Source: DATAOG01 sp963840925 | GTDB taxonomy: Bacteria > Pseudomonadota > Alphaproteobacteria > Geminicoccales > Geminicoccaceae | Reading direction: 5' to 3' | DNA length: 64,000 nt | Assembly: GCA_963840925.1 (NCBI GenBank) | Contig: CAWJAY010000007.1 | Coordinates: forward strand, 26,580-90,579 | Part shown: piece by piece, positions 1 through 8,885 of the stretch | How the letters are laid out: every line of letters starts with the position of its first letter | How positions within the stretch are numbered: position 1 is the stretch's first letter | Position numbers and translations under genes: made by a program | The notes under the pieces: generated by a model | Seen by the model: the letters and a program-made list of their open reading frames with translations, nothing else | What the model was told of the DNA's origin: nothing | Database searches by the model: none

Positions 1-1401
1 GCCGCGGTGATCGAGATCATCAAGGAGAACGGCCGCTGGCGCGTGGTCGAGGACAGCCAGTACGCGCGCCGGATCACCGCCGCGACCGCGATGACGCTGG
101 CCGGCCCGGCCGCCGGCCATGAGCTGCTCAAGACCAGCGCCGACCCTTCGGGTACCAAGGTCGAGGGCACGGTCAACAACTGCGCCGGCGGCAAGACGCC
201 CTGGGGCACCGTGCTGATGGCCGAGGAGAACTTCAACGGCTACTTCGGCGGCAGCGCCCCGGAGACCGGCCCCTTGGCCGAGACCTACAAGCGCTACGGC
301 ATCCCGGACGGCTGGAACCCCTGGTACAAGACGGTCGAGCGCTTCGACGTCGCCAAGGAGCCGAACGAGCCGCACCGCTTCGGCTGGATGGTCGAGTACG
401 ACCCCTACGATCCGAGTTCGGTGCCGGTCAAGCGGACCGCGCTCGGCCGCCTCAAGCATGAGGGCGCGACCACGATCGTCAACCAGGATGGCCGCCTGGT
501 CGTCTATACCGGCGACGACGAGCGCTTCGACTATCTCTACAAATACGTCTCGAACGGGACCTACGACCCGGCCGCCGGCACCGCCAACGGCGCCCTGCTC
601 GACGACGGCACGCTCTACGTCGCCAAGTTCGACGAGACCAAGTGCACCTGGCTGCCGCTGGTCCAGGGCAAGGGCGAGCTGACCGCGGCGAACGGTTTTC
701 CCGGTCAGGCCGAGGTCCTGATCTTCACGCGCAAGGCGGCCGATCTGGTCGGCGCGACGCCGATGGACCGGCCCGAGGACGTCGAGCCCAATCCGGTCAA
801 CGGCCGGGTCTACGTCGCGCTGACCAACAACACCAAGCGCAAAGCCGAGCAGGTCGACGGCCCCAACCCCCGCGCCGAGAACGCGCACGGCCAGGTCATC
901 GAGCTGGTGCCGCCGGGCGAGGGCGCGCAGGCCGACCATGCGGCGACCGAGTTCGCCTGGAACATGCTGCTGCTGGCCGGCGATCCGGCCAAGGAGGGCT
1001 CCGGCGCCAAGTATGGCGAGGGCAGCGAGGCGTGGCTGTCGTCGCCCGACAACGTCGCGATCGATCCCCAGGGCCGGCTCTGGATCGCGAGCGACCAGGG
1101 CGACGCCCAGGCCAAGAACGGCATCCCGGATGGGATGTACTGCTGCGACGTCGAGGGCGCCGGGCGCGCGGTGATCAAGTTCTTCTTCGCCGCGCCCAAG
1201 GGTGCGGAGATGTGCGGGCCGGAGTTCACGCCGGACGGCCGGACCGTGTTCGTCGCGCCGCAGCATCCGGGCGAGCTCGCCGACTTCGCGTCGACCTTCG
1301 AGAACCCGGCGAGCCGCTGGCCGGACTTCAAGGACGGCATGCCGCCCCGGCCCTCGGTGGTCGTGATCGTCAAGGACGACGGCGGCCTGATCGGCAGCTG
1401 A
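1..1401 (+). CDS. PhoX/DUF839-family phosphatase, 3' part
   Basis: The frame is open from the first base, so the N-terminus, including the Tat signal usual in this family, lies outside the window; about 466 codons are present. The stretches MAEENFNGYFGG, FGWMVEYDPYD, VEPNPVNGRVYVALTNN and DNVAIDPQGRLWIASDQGD are typical of PhoX (DUF839) beta-propeller proteins, Fe/Ca-dependent phosphomonoesterases that release phosphate from organic esters in the periplasm. The C-terminal propeller end looks complete (stop after GGLIGS). No Pho box can be judged because the promoter is missing. It fits the phosphate-stress theme at the far end of the window, but 60 kb separates the two. Substrate is unknown. 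Confidence 0.85.
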   Translation, partial: AAVIEIIKENGRWRVVEDSQYARRITAATAMTLAGPAAGHELLKTSADPSGTKVEGTVNNCAGGKTPWGTVLMAEENFNGYFGGSAPETGPLAETYKRYGIPDGWNPWYKTVERFDVAKEPNEPHRFGWMVEYDPYDPSSVPVKRTALGRLKHEGATTIVNQDGRLVVYTGDDERFDYLYKYVSNGTYDPAAGTANGALLDDGTLYVAKFDETKCTWLPLVQGKGELTAANGFPGQAEVLIFTRKAADLVGATPMDRPEDVEPNPVNGRVYVALTNNTKRKAEQVDGPNPRAENAHGQVIELVPPGEGAQADHAATEFAWNMLLLAGDPAKEGSGAKYGEGSEAWLSSPDNVAIDPQGRLWIASDQGDAQAKNGIPDGMYCCDVEGAGRAVIKFFFAAPKGAEMCGPEFTPDGRTVFVAPQHPGELADFASTFENPASRWPDFKDGMPPRPSVVVIVKDDGGLIGS

Positions 1402-1593
1402 TGGCGTGCGCCGGTTCCGGGCCGGCGATGCGGCGTGCGGCACAGTGCGGCCCGGGAACCGACGCTGGCGCACGCCGTTGGCAGGGCGTAGACAACGGCG
1501 CGGAGACGAGCTTGAGCTTTCGCCTGGAACCTGAGGCCGAGATCGCGCGGCGGTCTGAAGCCTGCTGGCGGGGAGAGCCAACCGGGGCTGCTG

Positions 1594-2235
1594 ATGGCGC
1601 GTGCGAAATCGGCTGAGGCCGAACGGGACCCTCCGGCTGCAACCGAAGCGCGCGCTTACGCGCCGGCGCGCTTCGAGTACCGGATCTGGGGCGAGTCGTT
1701 CCCTGAGCTGCCCGCTCCGGACCAGGAGCCGGCGAGCGTCGAGGTCTACCTGCTCTCCGATGCAGTCGAGGGAGTGAACGCCAAGGTCCGCAACGGCGCG
1801 CTCGAGATCAAGCGCCTGCTCGGGCTGCGGGCGGGGTTCCAGCAGTGGCTGCCGGCGCTGCGCTGTCCGCTGCCGTTGCCGGCGGCGGTGATCGAGCACG
1901 AGCTCGCGCCGGCGCTCGGGGTCGGCGCGCCGGCGCTCGCGCGCCCGACCTACGAGCTGGAGCCGTTGCTCGAGGAGGTCGTCAGTGTGTGGACGGGCTT
2001 GCGCAGCGTGCACCTGATCAAGCGGCGGCGCTCGTTCGAGGTCGCGGGCGCGCGCGCCGAGCGCACCCGGATCGAGCTCGAGAAGTTCGCGATCGAGACC
2101 GTCGCGATCGAGGTGGAGGCCTTCGGGGCGGCGCGCCGGGCGGCCGACCGGCTGAAGCTGACGCGGGCGCCCAATCTGGACTACGTCGCCGCGCTCCGGC
2201 GCCTGCTCGCCGGCCGCCCGCTGGGCGCGCGGTAG
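1594..2235 (+). CDS. CYTH-like domain protein
   Basis: A 213-residue soluble protein with no signal peptide. From about residue 28 the pattern EYRIWG, then EVYLLS, NAKVRNGALEIKRLLG and GFQQWLP, and later VHLIKRRRSFEV with RTRIELEKFAIETVAIEVE, follows the charged-strand layout of CYTH/triphosphate-tunnel-like proteins: alternating basic and acidic residues on beta strands (the EIKR element matches the usual ExK idea). The classical N-terminal EIERKF motif is not seen, so this is a distant relative and the substrate cannot be named. It ends 5 bp before the convergent phosphatidyltransferase gene. The ATG at 1594 is the first in frame. Family assignment is by eye. Confidence 0.6.
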   Translation: MARAKSAEAERDPPAATEARAYAPARFEYRIWGESFPELPAPDQEPASVEVYLLSDAVEGVNAKVRNGALEIKRLLGLRAGFQQWLPALRCPLPLPAAVIEHELAPALGVGAPALARPTYELEPLLEEVVSVWTGLRSVHLIKRRRSFEVAGARAERTRIELEKFAIETVAIEVEAFGAARRAADRLKLTRAPNLDYVAALRRLLAGRPLGAR

Positions 2236-2240
2236 CGGAT

Positions 2241-2832
2241 TCAGCCCTGCGGGTAGAGCTGACGGAAGGCGTGGACGATCCGCTGCATCGCGGAGAACGC
2301 GGTCAGCGCGACCAGCAGGTAGACCGCTTCGGGCAACAGGCCGAGCATCAGGCCGAAGGCGACCAGCAGCACGCGCTCGGCGCGGGTCATGATGCCGACC
2401 TTGCATTCGAGGCCCAGGCCCTCGGCGCGGGCGCGGGTGTAGCTGACCAGCACCGAGCCGAGCAGCGCCAGCACCGCGAGCGCGGCATCGACCGAGCGTC
2501 CCTGACTCGCGAAGTGATAGGCAATCGCGGCGAACACGACGCCCTCGGAGACCCGGTCGGCGGTCGAGTTCGAGGAACGCGCCGAAGCGGCTCGTGAGCT
2601 TGGCCAGGCGCGCGAGCACGCCATCGAGCAGATCGAGGCTGGCAGCCAGGATGTACAAGAGGCCGGCCAGCAGCAGCTGGTCGTCGACGATCAGCGCGGC
2701 CGTGACCAGGGTCAGCAGCACGCCCATCAGCGAGACCTGGTTCGGGGTCACGTGGCACCAGAGCAGCACGGTCGCGACCGGCGTCACGCCTCGGTCCAAG
2801 AGCACGCGCACGTAGTCTCGTACCGTCTGCAT
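2241..2832 (-). CDS. CDP-alcohol phosphatidyltransferase (frameshifted)
   Basis: Membrane enzyme of the family that joins CDP-diacylglycerol or another CDP-alcohol to an alcohol acceptor in phospholipid synthesis. From an ATG at 2832 the product starts MQTVRDYVRVLLDRGVTP and carries the signature DLLDGVLARLAKLTSRFGAFL (the D-x2-DG-x2-AR-x8-G part). The rest of the signature, STADRVSEG, continues in another frame to the stop at 2241, followed by several membrane segments. One extra base at about 2569-2570 (CTCGAACTCG instead of CTCGACTCG on the coding strand) explains the break, so the full protein would be about 196 residues. It may be a true pseudogene or an assembly error. The acceptor alcohol is unknown. 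Confidence 0.8.
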
Positions 2833-3010
2833 CCCTGCCCCCGACCGTTGGGCCGCAATCGCCAGCGTCACCCGATAACGTTATGGCACAGATTGCATTC
2901 CGTAACCCGACGTCATCTTAACAGATGGCGCGGCAGCGACAGAGCGCAATGGCGCCTGCATGTCTCGCCGACCTGCAACCCCTTTCGTCCGGCGGCCCTG
3001 GTGGACCGAT

Positions 3011-3739
3011 CTACCGCTTGCGGGTCTCCGGATAAAAGTCGGGGTTGCGGTAGACGAACAGCTCGTCATCGAGCGCGACGTCGGTCTCGACCTGCTCGAG
3101 CAGCACGTTGGTGGCGTAGCCCTGCGGGTCGATCACGGTCCAGCGGCGCAGCTCGAAGGGCTGCTCGGCGAACGCCAGGATGATCGAGCCCTGGTTCGGC
3201 TCCTCGGTCTGGACCAGCGTCACCTGGAGCTCGCCGCCGCGCCGCTCGACGTTGGTCACGGTGACGTCGCCGCTGAGCCGGATGTGTTCGGTCAGCAGGA
3301 AGCCCAGCGGCGTCTTGCTCGTGAACAGATGGCTCACCTGCTTGAGCTTGCGGTCCTGGTAGACCAGGTCCCAGCCGTTGGTGGTGATCAAGAGCTTGCT
3401 CGGCGGGTCGTAGTCGAGGCGCATCTTGTCCGGACGCTCGTAGAACATCTTGCCGGTCGCGACCGTGCCGTCCGGATTGACCTGGACGAAGTTGGCCCGC
3501 AGGCTGCGCAGGCCGTTCAGATAGGCCTCGATCCGCGCCACGTCCTCGGCCCTGGCGGCCTCGGCATCGCGGATCGCGGCGTCCGCTGGCGCGCCGGCCA
3601 GCGCCCCGAGCAGCACGCAGATGTACAGCGGGGGCAGCAGCGCGCAGGCGCGCATTGAGGTCAGGAGCGCGCCGGCGCGAATTGAGGTCAGCAGCGCGCA
3701 AGCGCGCAGGGGGTGGATCATCCCCGTGGCCCGGGCCAT
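3011..3739 (-). CDS. lolA: Outer-membrane lipoprotein carrier LolA
   Basis: Periplasmic chaperone that carries lipoproteins from the LolCDE exporter to the outer membrane. The mature part shows LolA features: IEAYLNGLRSLRANFVQV, GKMFYERPDKMRLDYDPP, LLITTNGWDLVYQDRKLKQ and PLGFLLTEH. The ATG at 3739 lies 5 bp after the ftsK stop with GGTGAG just upstream, so translation is probably coupled; ftsK-lolA adjacency is common in alphaproteobacteria. The signal region is odd: three 9-residue repeats (RACALLTSI, RAGALLTSM, RACALLPPL) precede the last hydrophobic stretch. An internal ATG at 3655, created by the repeats, would give a normal 26-residue signal peptide, so the start is uncertain among 3739, 3721 and 3655. 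Confidence 0.9.
   Translation of the reverse strand: MARATGMIHPLRACALLTSIRAGALLTSMRACALLPPLYICVLLGALAGAPADAAIRDAEAARAEDVARIEAYLNGLRSLRANFVQVNPDGTVATGKMFYERPDKMRLDYDPPSKLLITTNGWDLVYQDRKLKQVSHLFTSKTPLGFLLTEHIRLSGDVTVTNVERRGGELQVTLVQTEEPNQGSIILAFAEQPFELRRWTVIDPQGYATNVLLEQVETDVALDDELFVYRNPDFYPETRKR
3638..3720. repeat. 27-bp tandem repeat in the lolA signal region
   Basis: Three imperfect copies with a 27-bp period; the core ATTGAGGTCAG recurs at 3654 and 3681. Because 27 is a multiple of three, the copies read through in frame as 9-residue units in the LolA signal sequence. Confidence 0.8.
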
Positions 3740-3744
3740 GGCGC

Positions 3745-6249
3745 TCACCAGGGGGTGCCGTCGGGCTCGGGGTCGCCGGCGCCGCCGATCAGGACTTGGC
3801 GGCGGCCGACGTGGTCGGGATGGCTGACGTGGCCGTCGGCCTCCATCCGCTCGATCAGGCGGGCGGCGCTGTTGTAGCCGATCCGCATCTTGCGCTGCAG
3901 GAAGCTGGTCGACGCCTTGCCCTCGCGGGCGATGATCTGCAGCGCCTGGCCGTACTGGGCCTCCTCGCCGTTGGCGGGGACCTCGCTGAGGCCGGGGCCG
4001 ATCGGGCTGGTGGTGGTATCCAGCGCCGCCTCGTCGGTGACCGAATCGAGGTACTCGGGCGCCCCCTGCTGGCGCAGGAAGCTCACCACCCGCTCGACCT
4101 CCTCGTCGGTCACCAGCGGCCCGTGGATCCGGCTGATCCGCTCGCCGGGCATCATGTGCAGCATGTCGCCCTGCCCGAGCAGCTGCTCGGCGCCGGGCTC
4201 GCCGAGGATGGTCCGGCTGTCGATCTTGGACGAGACCCGAAAGCTGATCCGGCTCGGCAGGTTGGCCTTGATCACGCCGGTCAGCACGTCGACCGAAGGC
4301 CGCTGGGTCGCGACGATCAGGTGGATGCCGGCGGCGCGCGCCTTCTGCGACAGGCGCTGGATCGCCGATTCGATCTCCTTGCCGGCGGTCAGCATCAGGT
4401 CCGCGACCTCGTCGACCACGACCACGATCAGCGGCATCTCGCGCATCTCGATCGGCTGCTGCTCGAACACCGGCACGCCGGTGCCGGGCTCGAAGCCGGT
4501 CTGAACGCGGCGGGAGAGCTGCTCGCCCCGGTCGAGCGCCTCCCTGATCCGGCGGTTGTAGGCGAAGAGGTCGCGCACGCCCAGGTGCGACATCAGCCGG
4601 TAGCGGTCGTCCATCTCGCGCACCACCCACTTGAGCGCGACGATCGCCTTGTGCGGCTCGGTCACCACCGGCGTCAGCAGGTGGGGGATGTCCTCGTAAA
4701 CCGAGAGCTCGATCACCTTGGGGTCGATCAGGATCAGCTTGCACTTGTCCGGCGGCAGCCGGTAGAGCAGCGAGAGGATCATCGCGTTGATCGCGACCGA
4801 CTTGCCCGAGCCGGTGGTGCCGGCGATCAGCAGGTGGGGCATGCGGGCGAGATCGACCACGACCGGATCGCCGCTGATGTCCTTGCCCAGCGCCAGCGTC
4901 AGGCGCGCCGAGGTGTCCTCGTAGGCGGGGCTGGACAACAGATCGCGCAAATAGACCGTCTCGCGCTGGTCGTTGGGCAGCTCGATGCCGATCACGTTCC
5001 GCCCCGGCACGGTCGCGACCCGGACCGACATCGCGCACAGCGAGCGGGCGATGTCGTCGGCCAGCGCGATCACCCGGGCGGCGCGGGTGCCGGGCGCCGG
5101 CTCGAGCTCGTACAGCGCGACCACCGGGCCGGGCCGGACGTCGACGATCTCGCCGCGGACGCCGAAATCGTCCAGGACCTTCTCGAGCGCGCGGGCGGTC
5201 TCGGCGAGCGCGCCGCGATCGAGGCTGACGCTGGTGCGCTGGCGCGGCTGGGCGAGGAAGCTGAGCGGCGGCAGCTTGAACTCGCTGTCCGGGACCAGTT
5301 CCGCCGCCGGCTCGGGGCGCGGCGCCGGGGCCGCCGCCGGCACCGGCGGGGCTGCGGGTGGCTCCGGGCGCGGCGCTGGCTCGACCTTGCCGGGCGCCGG
5401 CCGCCGCCGGCGCGCGTTCTCGGTCGCGGCGATCGCCGGATCGATCGTCCGCATCAGCTCGGAGCGCGCCCGCCCGGAGGGCTCGCCCGAGCGCCCCAGG
5501 CGCGCCCCGAGGCCGCCTATGAACTCACGGACGAAGCGCAGGCCGGCGGCGAGCGGCCGGCGCGGCTGCGCCCGGGGCGGCGGCGGCGCGCCATAGCGCT
5601 GCTCCATCGCCTGGGCCCAGCGCGGCTCGCTGCGCGCCGCCGGCGCCGCCGCCCGCCGGCCCAACCGGAACGGCAGCAGCGCCAGCGCGCGGCCAGTCTG
5701 CCAGATCTCGCGCCAGCTGAGCCCGGCGGCCAGGACCACGGCGAGCAGCGCGGCGCAGCCGGTGACGGTCGGATAGATCTCCGGCCCGATCGGGTGCTCG
5801 AGGCGGTTGAGCATGAAATCGCCGACGAAGCCGCCAAGCCCGACCCAGAACGGCCAGCTGTCGGGCAGCGGCCGGGTCGCGAGCCAGGTCGCGGTCGCGA
5901 GCAGCGCCAGCGGCAGCGCGGCGACCGGCAGCCACGGCCAGTCGAGCGGCTTGCCCAGGAACAGGCGGATCGCCCAGAGCAGCGGGATCGGCACGACCAG
6001 CCAGGAGGCAAGCCCGAGCGTCTGCTGCAGCACGTCCCCGATGCTGGCGCCGAAGCGGCCGAGCGGGTTGATGCTGGGCCCGCCGGTCGCGTGGTTGAGC
6101 GAGGGGTCGTTCGGATCGTAGTTCCAGAGCGCCACGGCCACGATCACCGCCGCCGCCACCAACGCGACCCCGAGCGCCTCGGCTGCGCGCCGGGTCAGGA
6201 ACTCGGAGACGCCGCCCCGATCGTCGGAGTGCAGGGAAGGGGCGGCCAT
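3745..6249 (-). CDS. ftsK: DNA translocase FtsK
   Basis: 834 residues. The N-terminus holds about four membrane segments (residues roughly 23-190) anchoring it at the division septum; a Pro/Ala-rich linker follows (to about 310). The motor domain has Walker A GTTGSGKSVA near residue 473 and Walker B-like LIVVVVDEVADLM. The C-terminal gamma winged helix (GKASTSFLQRKMRIGYNSAARLIERM in two adjoining blocks, last 70 residues) recognises KOPS sequences and activates XerCD at dif. The linker is short, as in many alphaproteobacteria. An AGGAGG-like element (GGAGGA) precedes the ATG. It lies 32 bp after the aminotransferase stop and is followed by lolA, suggesting one operon. Confidence 0.96.
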   Translation of the reverse strand: MAAPSLHSDDRGGVSEFLTRRAAEALGVALVAAAVIVAVALWNYDPNDPSLNHATGGPSINPLGRFGASIGDVLQQTLGLASWLVVPIPLLWAIRLFLGKPLDWPWLPVAALPLALLATATWLATRPLPDSWPFWVGLGGFVGDFMLNRLEHPIGPEIYPTVTGCAALLAVVLAAGLSWREIWQTGRALALLPFRLGRRAAAPAARSEPRWAQAMEQRYGAPPPPRAQPRRPLAAGLRFVREFIGGLGARLGRSGEPSGRARSELMRTIDPAIAATENARRRRPAPGKVEPAPRPEPPAAPPVPAAAPAPRPEPAAELVPDSEFKLPPLSFLAQPRQRTSVSLDRGALAETARALEKVLDDFGVRGEIVDVRPGPVVALYELEPAPGTRAARVIALADDIARSLCAMSVRVATVPGRNVIGIELPNDQRETVYLRDLLSSPAYEDTSARLTLALGKDISGDPVVVDLARMPHLLIAGTTGSGKSVAINAMILSLLYRLPPDKCKLILIDPKVIELSVYEDIPHLLTPVVTEPHKAIVALKWVVREMDDRYRLMSHLGVRDLFAYNRRIREALDRGEQLSRRVQTGFEPGTGVPVFEQQPIEMREMPLIVVVVDEVADLMLTAGKEIESAIQRLSQKARAAGIHLIVATQRPSVDVLTGVIKANLPSRISFRVSSKIDSRTILGEPGAEQLLGQGDMLHMMPGERISRIHGPLVTDEEVERVVSFLRQQGAPEYLDSVTDEAALDTTTSPIGPGLSEVPANGEEAQYGQALQIIAREGKASTSFLQRKMRIGYNSAARLIERMEADGHVSHPDHVGRRQVLIGGAGDPEPDGTPW

Positions 6250-6281
6250 CGTTGCGCTAATCCTCCGCTTCAGCGCCCTGG

Positions 6282-7475
6282 TCAGCTCAAGGTCGCGACC
6301 AGATCGGCCAGCGCCGCATCGGTGGTCGCGAGATCATGCACCAGTGCCACCCGGATCGCGCTGTCGCCCGGGTTGTGGCCGTCCCGGTCCGGACGCCCGA
6401 GATAGCCGCCCGGCAAGACCTTCAGCGCGGCCTCGGCCCAGAGCCGGCGCGCGGCTTCCTCGCCATCGCCGACCTCGAGCCAGAGGAAGAAGCCGCCATC
6501 CGGCCGGTAGTAGCCGAACCGGCGGCCGAGCCGGTCATCGGTCAGCTCGTACTTCTCCCGATACAGGCGGCGGTTGGCAACCACATGGTCCTCGTCTTGC
6601 CACAAGGCGGTCGCGGCCGCCAGCATCGGCAGGGGCTGGACCGCGGCCGCATAGCTGCGCAGGCGGGTGAAGCCGGCCAGGACCTTGGGGTCGCCGGCGA
6701 CGAAGCCCGAGCGCAGGCCGGCGACGCTCGAGCGCTTGGACAGGGAATGGCAGACGATCACCGAATCCAGGCTGCCGTCGACCGCGAGCGCGGCCGCGAG
6801 CGCGCCCGCCGGCGGCCGGTCGCTGTAGATCTCGGCATAGCATTCGTCGACGATCAGCAAGAAGCCATAGGACCGCGCCAGCTCGATCACCCGTTGCAGA
6901 TAGCCGAGATCCGCCGCCACGCCCTGCGGATTGGCCGGAGAGCAGATGTAGAATGCGGCGGTCCGCTCGAGCAGCGCGGCGCTCAGCTCGTCGAGCGCCG
7001 GCAGATAGCTGGTCTCGGCGCCGACCGAAAGCAACACCGGCTCGGCCCCGGCCATCACCGCGCCGCCGAGATAGACGTTGTAGAACGGATTGGGCAGCAG
7101 CACCGCCGGCTGCCGGCCCGCCTTGCGCTCGGGGACGACCGCCTGGGCGATCATGAACAGCGCTTCCTTGGTGCCGGCGACCGGCAGGATGTGGCGGTCG
7201 GGGTCGAGCGTGCCGGGCGGCAGATCGTAGCGCCAGCTCAACCAGGCCGCGACCGCGGCGCGGAACTCCGGGGTCCCGTTGACCGGCGGATAGCGCCCCC
7301 AGAGATGCTCATGCGCGCGAAGGGCCTCGGGCAAGAGCGGCGGAATCGGATGCATCGGCTGGCCGAGCGCGAGATCGACCGGCGCCCGGCCGCGGCGCGG
7401 CTCGATCGGCGCCAGCAGCGTCGCGAGGCGCCGGAACGGGTAGTCGCTCAAGCTTTCGAGCCGTGGGTTCAGCAT
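6282..7475 (-). CDS. PLP-dependent class I/II aminotransferase
   Basis: About 397 residues of the fold-type I aminotransferase family. The PLP lysine is in SLSKRSSVAGLRSGF; other family marks are PNPFYNVYLGG, SPANPQGV, VDECYAEIY and the C-terminal IRVALVH arginine that binds the substrate carboxylate. The sequence type (WGRYPPVNGTPEFR, GTKEALF) resembles succinyldiaminopimelate transaminase-like (DapC) enzymes, so a role in lysine/peptidoglycan precursor synthesis is plausible but not proven. ATG 7475 (MLNPRLESLSDYPFRRL) was chosen because it gives the family length; the longer frame to 7553 overlaps the likely promoter. It leads the ftsK-lolA string and is divergent from the UbiH-like gene. 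Confidence 0.85.
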   Translation of the reverse strand: MLNPRLESLSDYPFRRLATLLAPIEPRRGRAPVDLALGQPMHPIPPLLPEALRAHEHLWGRYPPVNGTPEFRAAVAAWLSWRYDLPPGTLDPDRHILPVAGTKEALFMIAQAVVPERKAGRQPAVLLPNPFYNVYLGGAVMAGAEPVLLSVGAETSYLPALDELSAALLERTAAFYICSPANPQGVAADLGYLQRVIELARSYGFLLIVDECYAEIYSDRPPAGALAAALAVDGSLDSVIVCHSLSKRSSVAGLRSGFVAGDPKVLAGFTRLRSYAAAVQPLPMLAAATALWQDEDHVVANRRLYREKYELTDDRLGRRFGYYRPDGGFFLWLEVGDGEEAARRLWAEAALKVLPGGYLGRPDRDGHNPGDSAIRVALVHDLATTDAALADLVATLS

Positions 7476-7533
7476 GCTCAGCCGCTCGTTGGAGGGTCGG
7501 ACGGGAGGCCGCCGCGCCCGCCCGTGCCAGGTC

Positions 7534-7563
7534 ACATTAACATTTTCGACCAACTTGCTTCAA
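7534..7563 (-). promoter_or_regulatory. Candidate promoter for the aminotransferase-ftsK-lolA string
   Basis: On the minus strand TTGAAG (7563-7558), an 18-bp spacer and TAATGT (7539-7534) resemble a sigma-70 promoter, in the AT-richer divergent gap. Transcription would begin near 7527, about 50 bp before the ATG at 7475. Confidence 0.4.
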
Positions 7564-7657
7564 CCGTGCAAAAAAGCCCGGGACAGCGAGGCCGCATGCG
7601 GGCTTGCGACGGCATGCCGCACGAGCGCACGCGCCGGTTGCCGGCACATTTTGGGCC

Positions 7658-8881
7658 ATGGCGGGCGATCCGGCCTTCGACCTCGCGATCATCGGCGGCG
7701 GCATGACCGGCCTGGTCCTGGCCTGCGCCACCGCTGGCGCGGCGCAACGGGTCCTGCTGATCGAGCACGAGGCGCTCGCCGCCACGATCGCACCGCCGTT
7801 CGATGGTCGTGTGACGGCGATCGCCCCCGGCTCGAGATACCTGCTGGACGCGATCGGCGTCTGGCCCGAGCTTGCCGGCGCGGCCGAGCCGATCCAGGGC
7901 ATTCGGGTCGGCGAGCGCCACTCGGCGCTGACCGTCCACTACGACCAGCGCGCGGTCGGCGACCAGCCGCTCGGGCACATCGTCGAGAACCGGCTGATCC
8001 GGGCCGCTCTGCTGCGCCGGCTCGAGCCGCTGCGGGCGAGCTCGCTGACGGTCGCCGCGCCCGACCGGATGGTCGGGCTCGAGCGCGGCCCGGCCGGGGT
8101 TCGGCTCCAGCTGGCGAGCGGCCGGAGCGCGCGCGCCGCGCTGCTCGCGGTCGCCGAGGGCCGGTCGTCGCCGACCCGCGCGGCCGCCGGCATCGAGGTC
8201 CTGCGCTGGGACTATGGCCAGACCGGGATCGTCGCGACGCTGGCGCACGAGCGGCCACACGAGGGGCTGGCGCTCGAGCGATTTTTCCCGGATGGCCCGC
8301 TCGCGCTGCTGCCGATGACCGGCCGGCGCTCGTCGATCGTCTGGGCGGCCGAGGACCGGCTCGCGGGCGAGCTGGCAGCCCTCGACGACGCCGACTTCCT
8401 GGCCGAGCTTAGCGAGCGCGCCGGCGAGCGGTTGGGCAAAGTGACGCTCGCCGGACCGCGCTGGCACTACCCGCTCGCGATGGTCCAGGCGCAGCGCTAT
8501 ACCGACCGCCGGCTCGCCCTAGTCGGCGACGCCGCGCACGCGATCCACCCGATCGCCGGCCAAGGCTGGAACCTCGCGCTGCGCGACGTCGCGGCGCTTG
8601 CGGAGCTCGTGATCGACACCAGCCGGCTCGGCCTCGACCCGGGCGGCGCTGCGGTCCTCGCCCGCTACGAGCGCTGGCGGCGGTTCAATTCGCTGGCCCT
8701 GATCGCGATCACCGATGGCCTGAACCGGCTGTTCGGCAACGATCTCTTGCCGGTGCGGCTGCTGCGCGAGCTCGGCCTGGGCCTGGTCGAGCGCGCCCCG
8801 CCGCTCAAGCGGTTCTTCATGCAGCACGCGATGGGCCTCTTGGGCGATCTGCCCCGGCTGATGCGCGGCGAGGCGCTTTGA
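7658..8881 (+). CDS. UbiH/UbiF/VisC-type FAD-dependent hydroxylase
   Basis: 407 residues of the aromatic-ring flavoprotein monooxygenases that hydroxylate ubiquinone precursors. The dinucleotide-binding start FDLAIIGGGMTGLVLA (residues 6-21), FDGRVTAIAPGS and the second FAD motif GDAAHAIHPIAGQGWNLALRD are all present. The position of hydroxylation on the ring (UbiH, UbiF or UbiL type) cannot be told from motifs. ATG 7658 places the Rossmann strand at the N-terminus as usual. It is divergent from the aminotransferase-ftsK string and ends 4 bp before the convergent pyruvate kinase stop. Confidence 0.9.
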   Translation: MAGDPAFDLAIIGGGMTGLVLACATAGAAQRVLLIEHEALAATIAPPFDGRVTAIAPGSRYLLDAIGVWPELAGAAEPIQGIRVGERHSALTVHYDQRAVGDQPLGHIVENRLIRAALLRRLEPLRASSLTVAAPDRMVGLERGPAGVRLQLASGRSARAALLAVAEGRSSPTRAAAGIEVLRWDYGQTGIVATLAHERPHEGLALERFFPDGPLALLPMTGRRSSIVWAAEDRLAGELAALDDADFLAELSERAGERLGKVTLAGPRWHYPLAMVQAQRYTDRRLALVGDAAHAIHPIAGQGWNLALRDVAALAELVIDTSRLGLDPGGAAVLARYERWRRFNSLALIAITDGLNRLFGNDLLPVRLLRELGLGLVERAPPLKRFFMQHAMGLLGDLPRLMRGEAL

Positions 8882-8885
8882 GGCT

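Noticed and set aside
2875..2884. Palindrome ATAACGTTAT before the phosphatidyltransferase
   Set aside because: Ten bases only, no second copy and no linked regulator; could be chance.
3655..6405. 916-codon open frame on the plus strand opposite ftsK
   Set aside because: Antisense shadow in GC-rich DNA: residue use is dominated by R, A, D, G, L, it has no domain, and the opposite strand encodes a clear FtsK.
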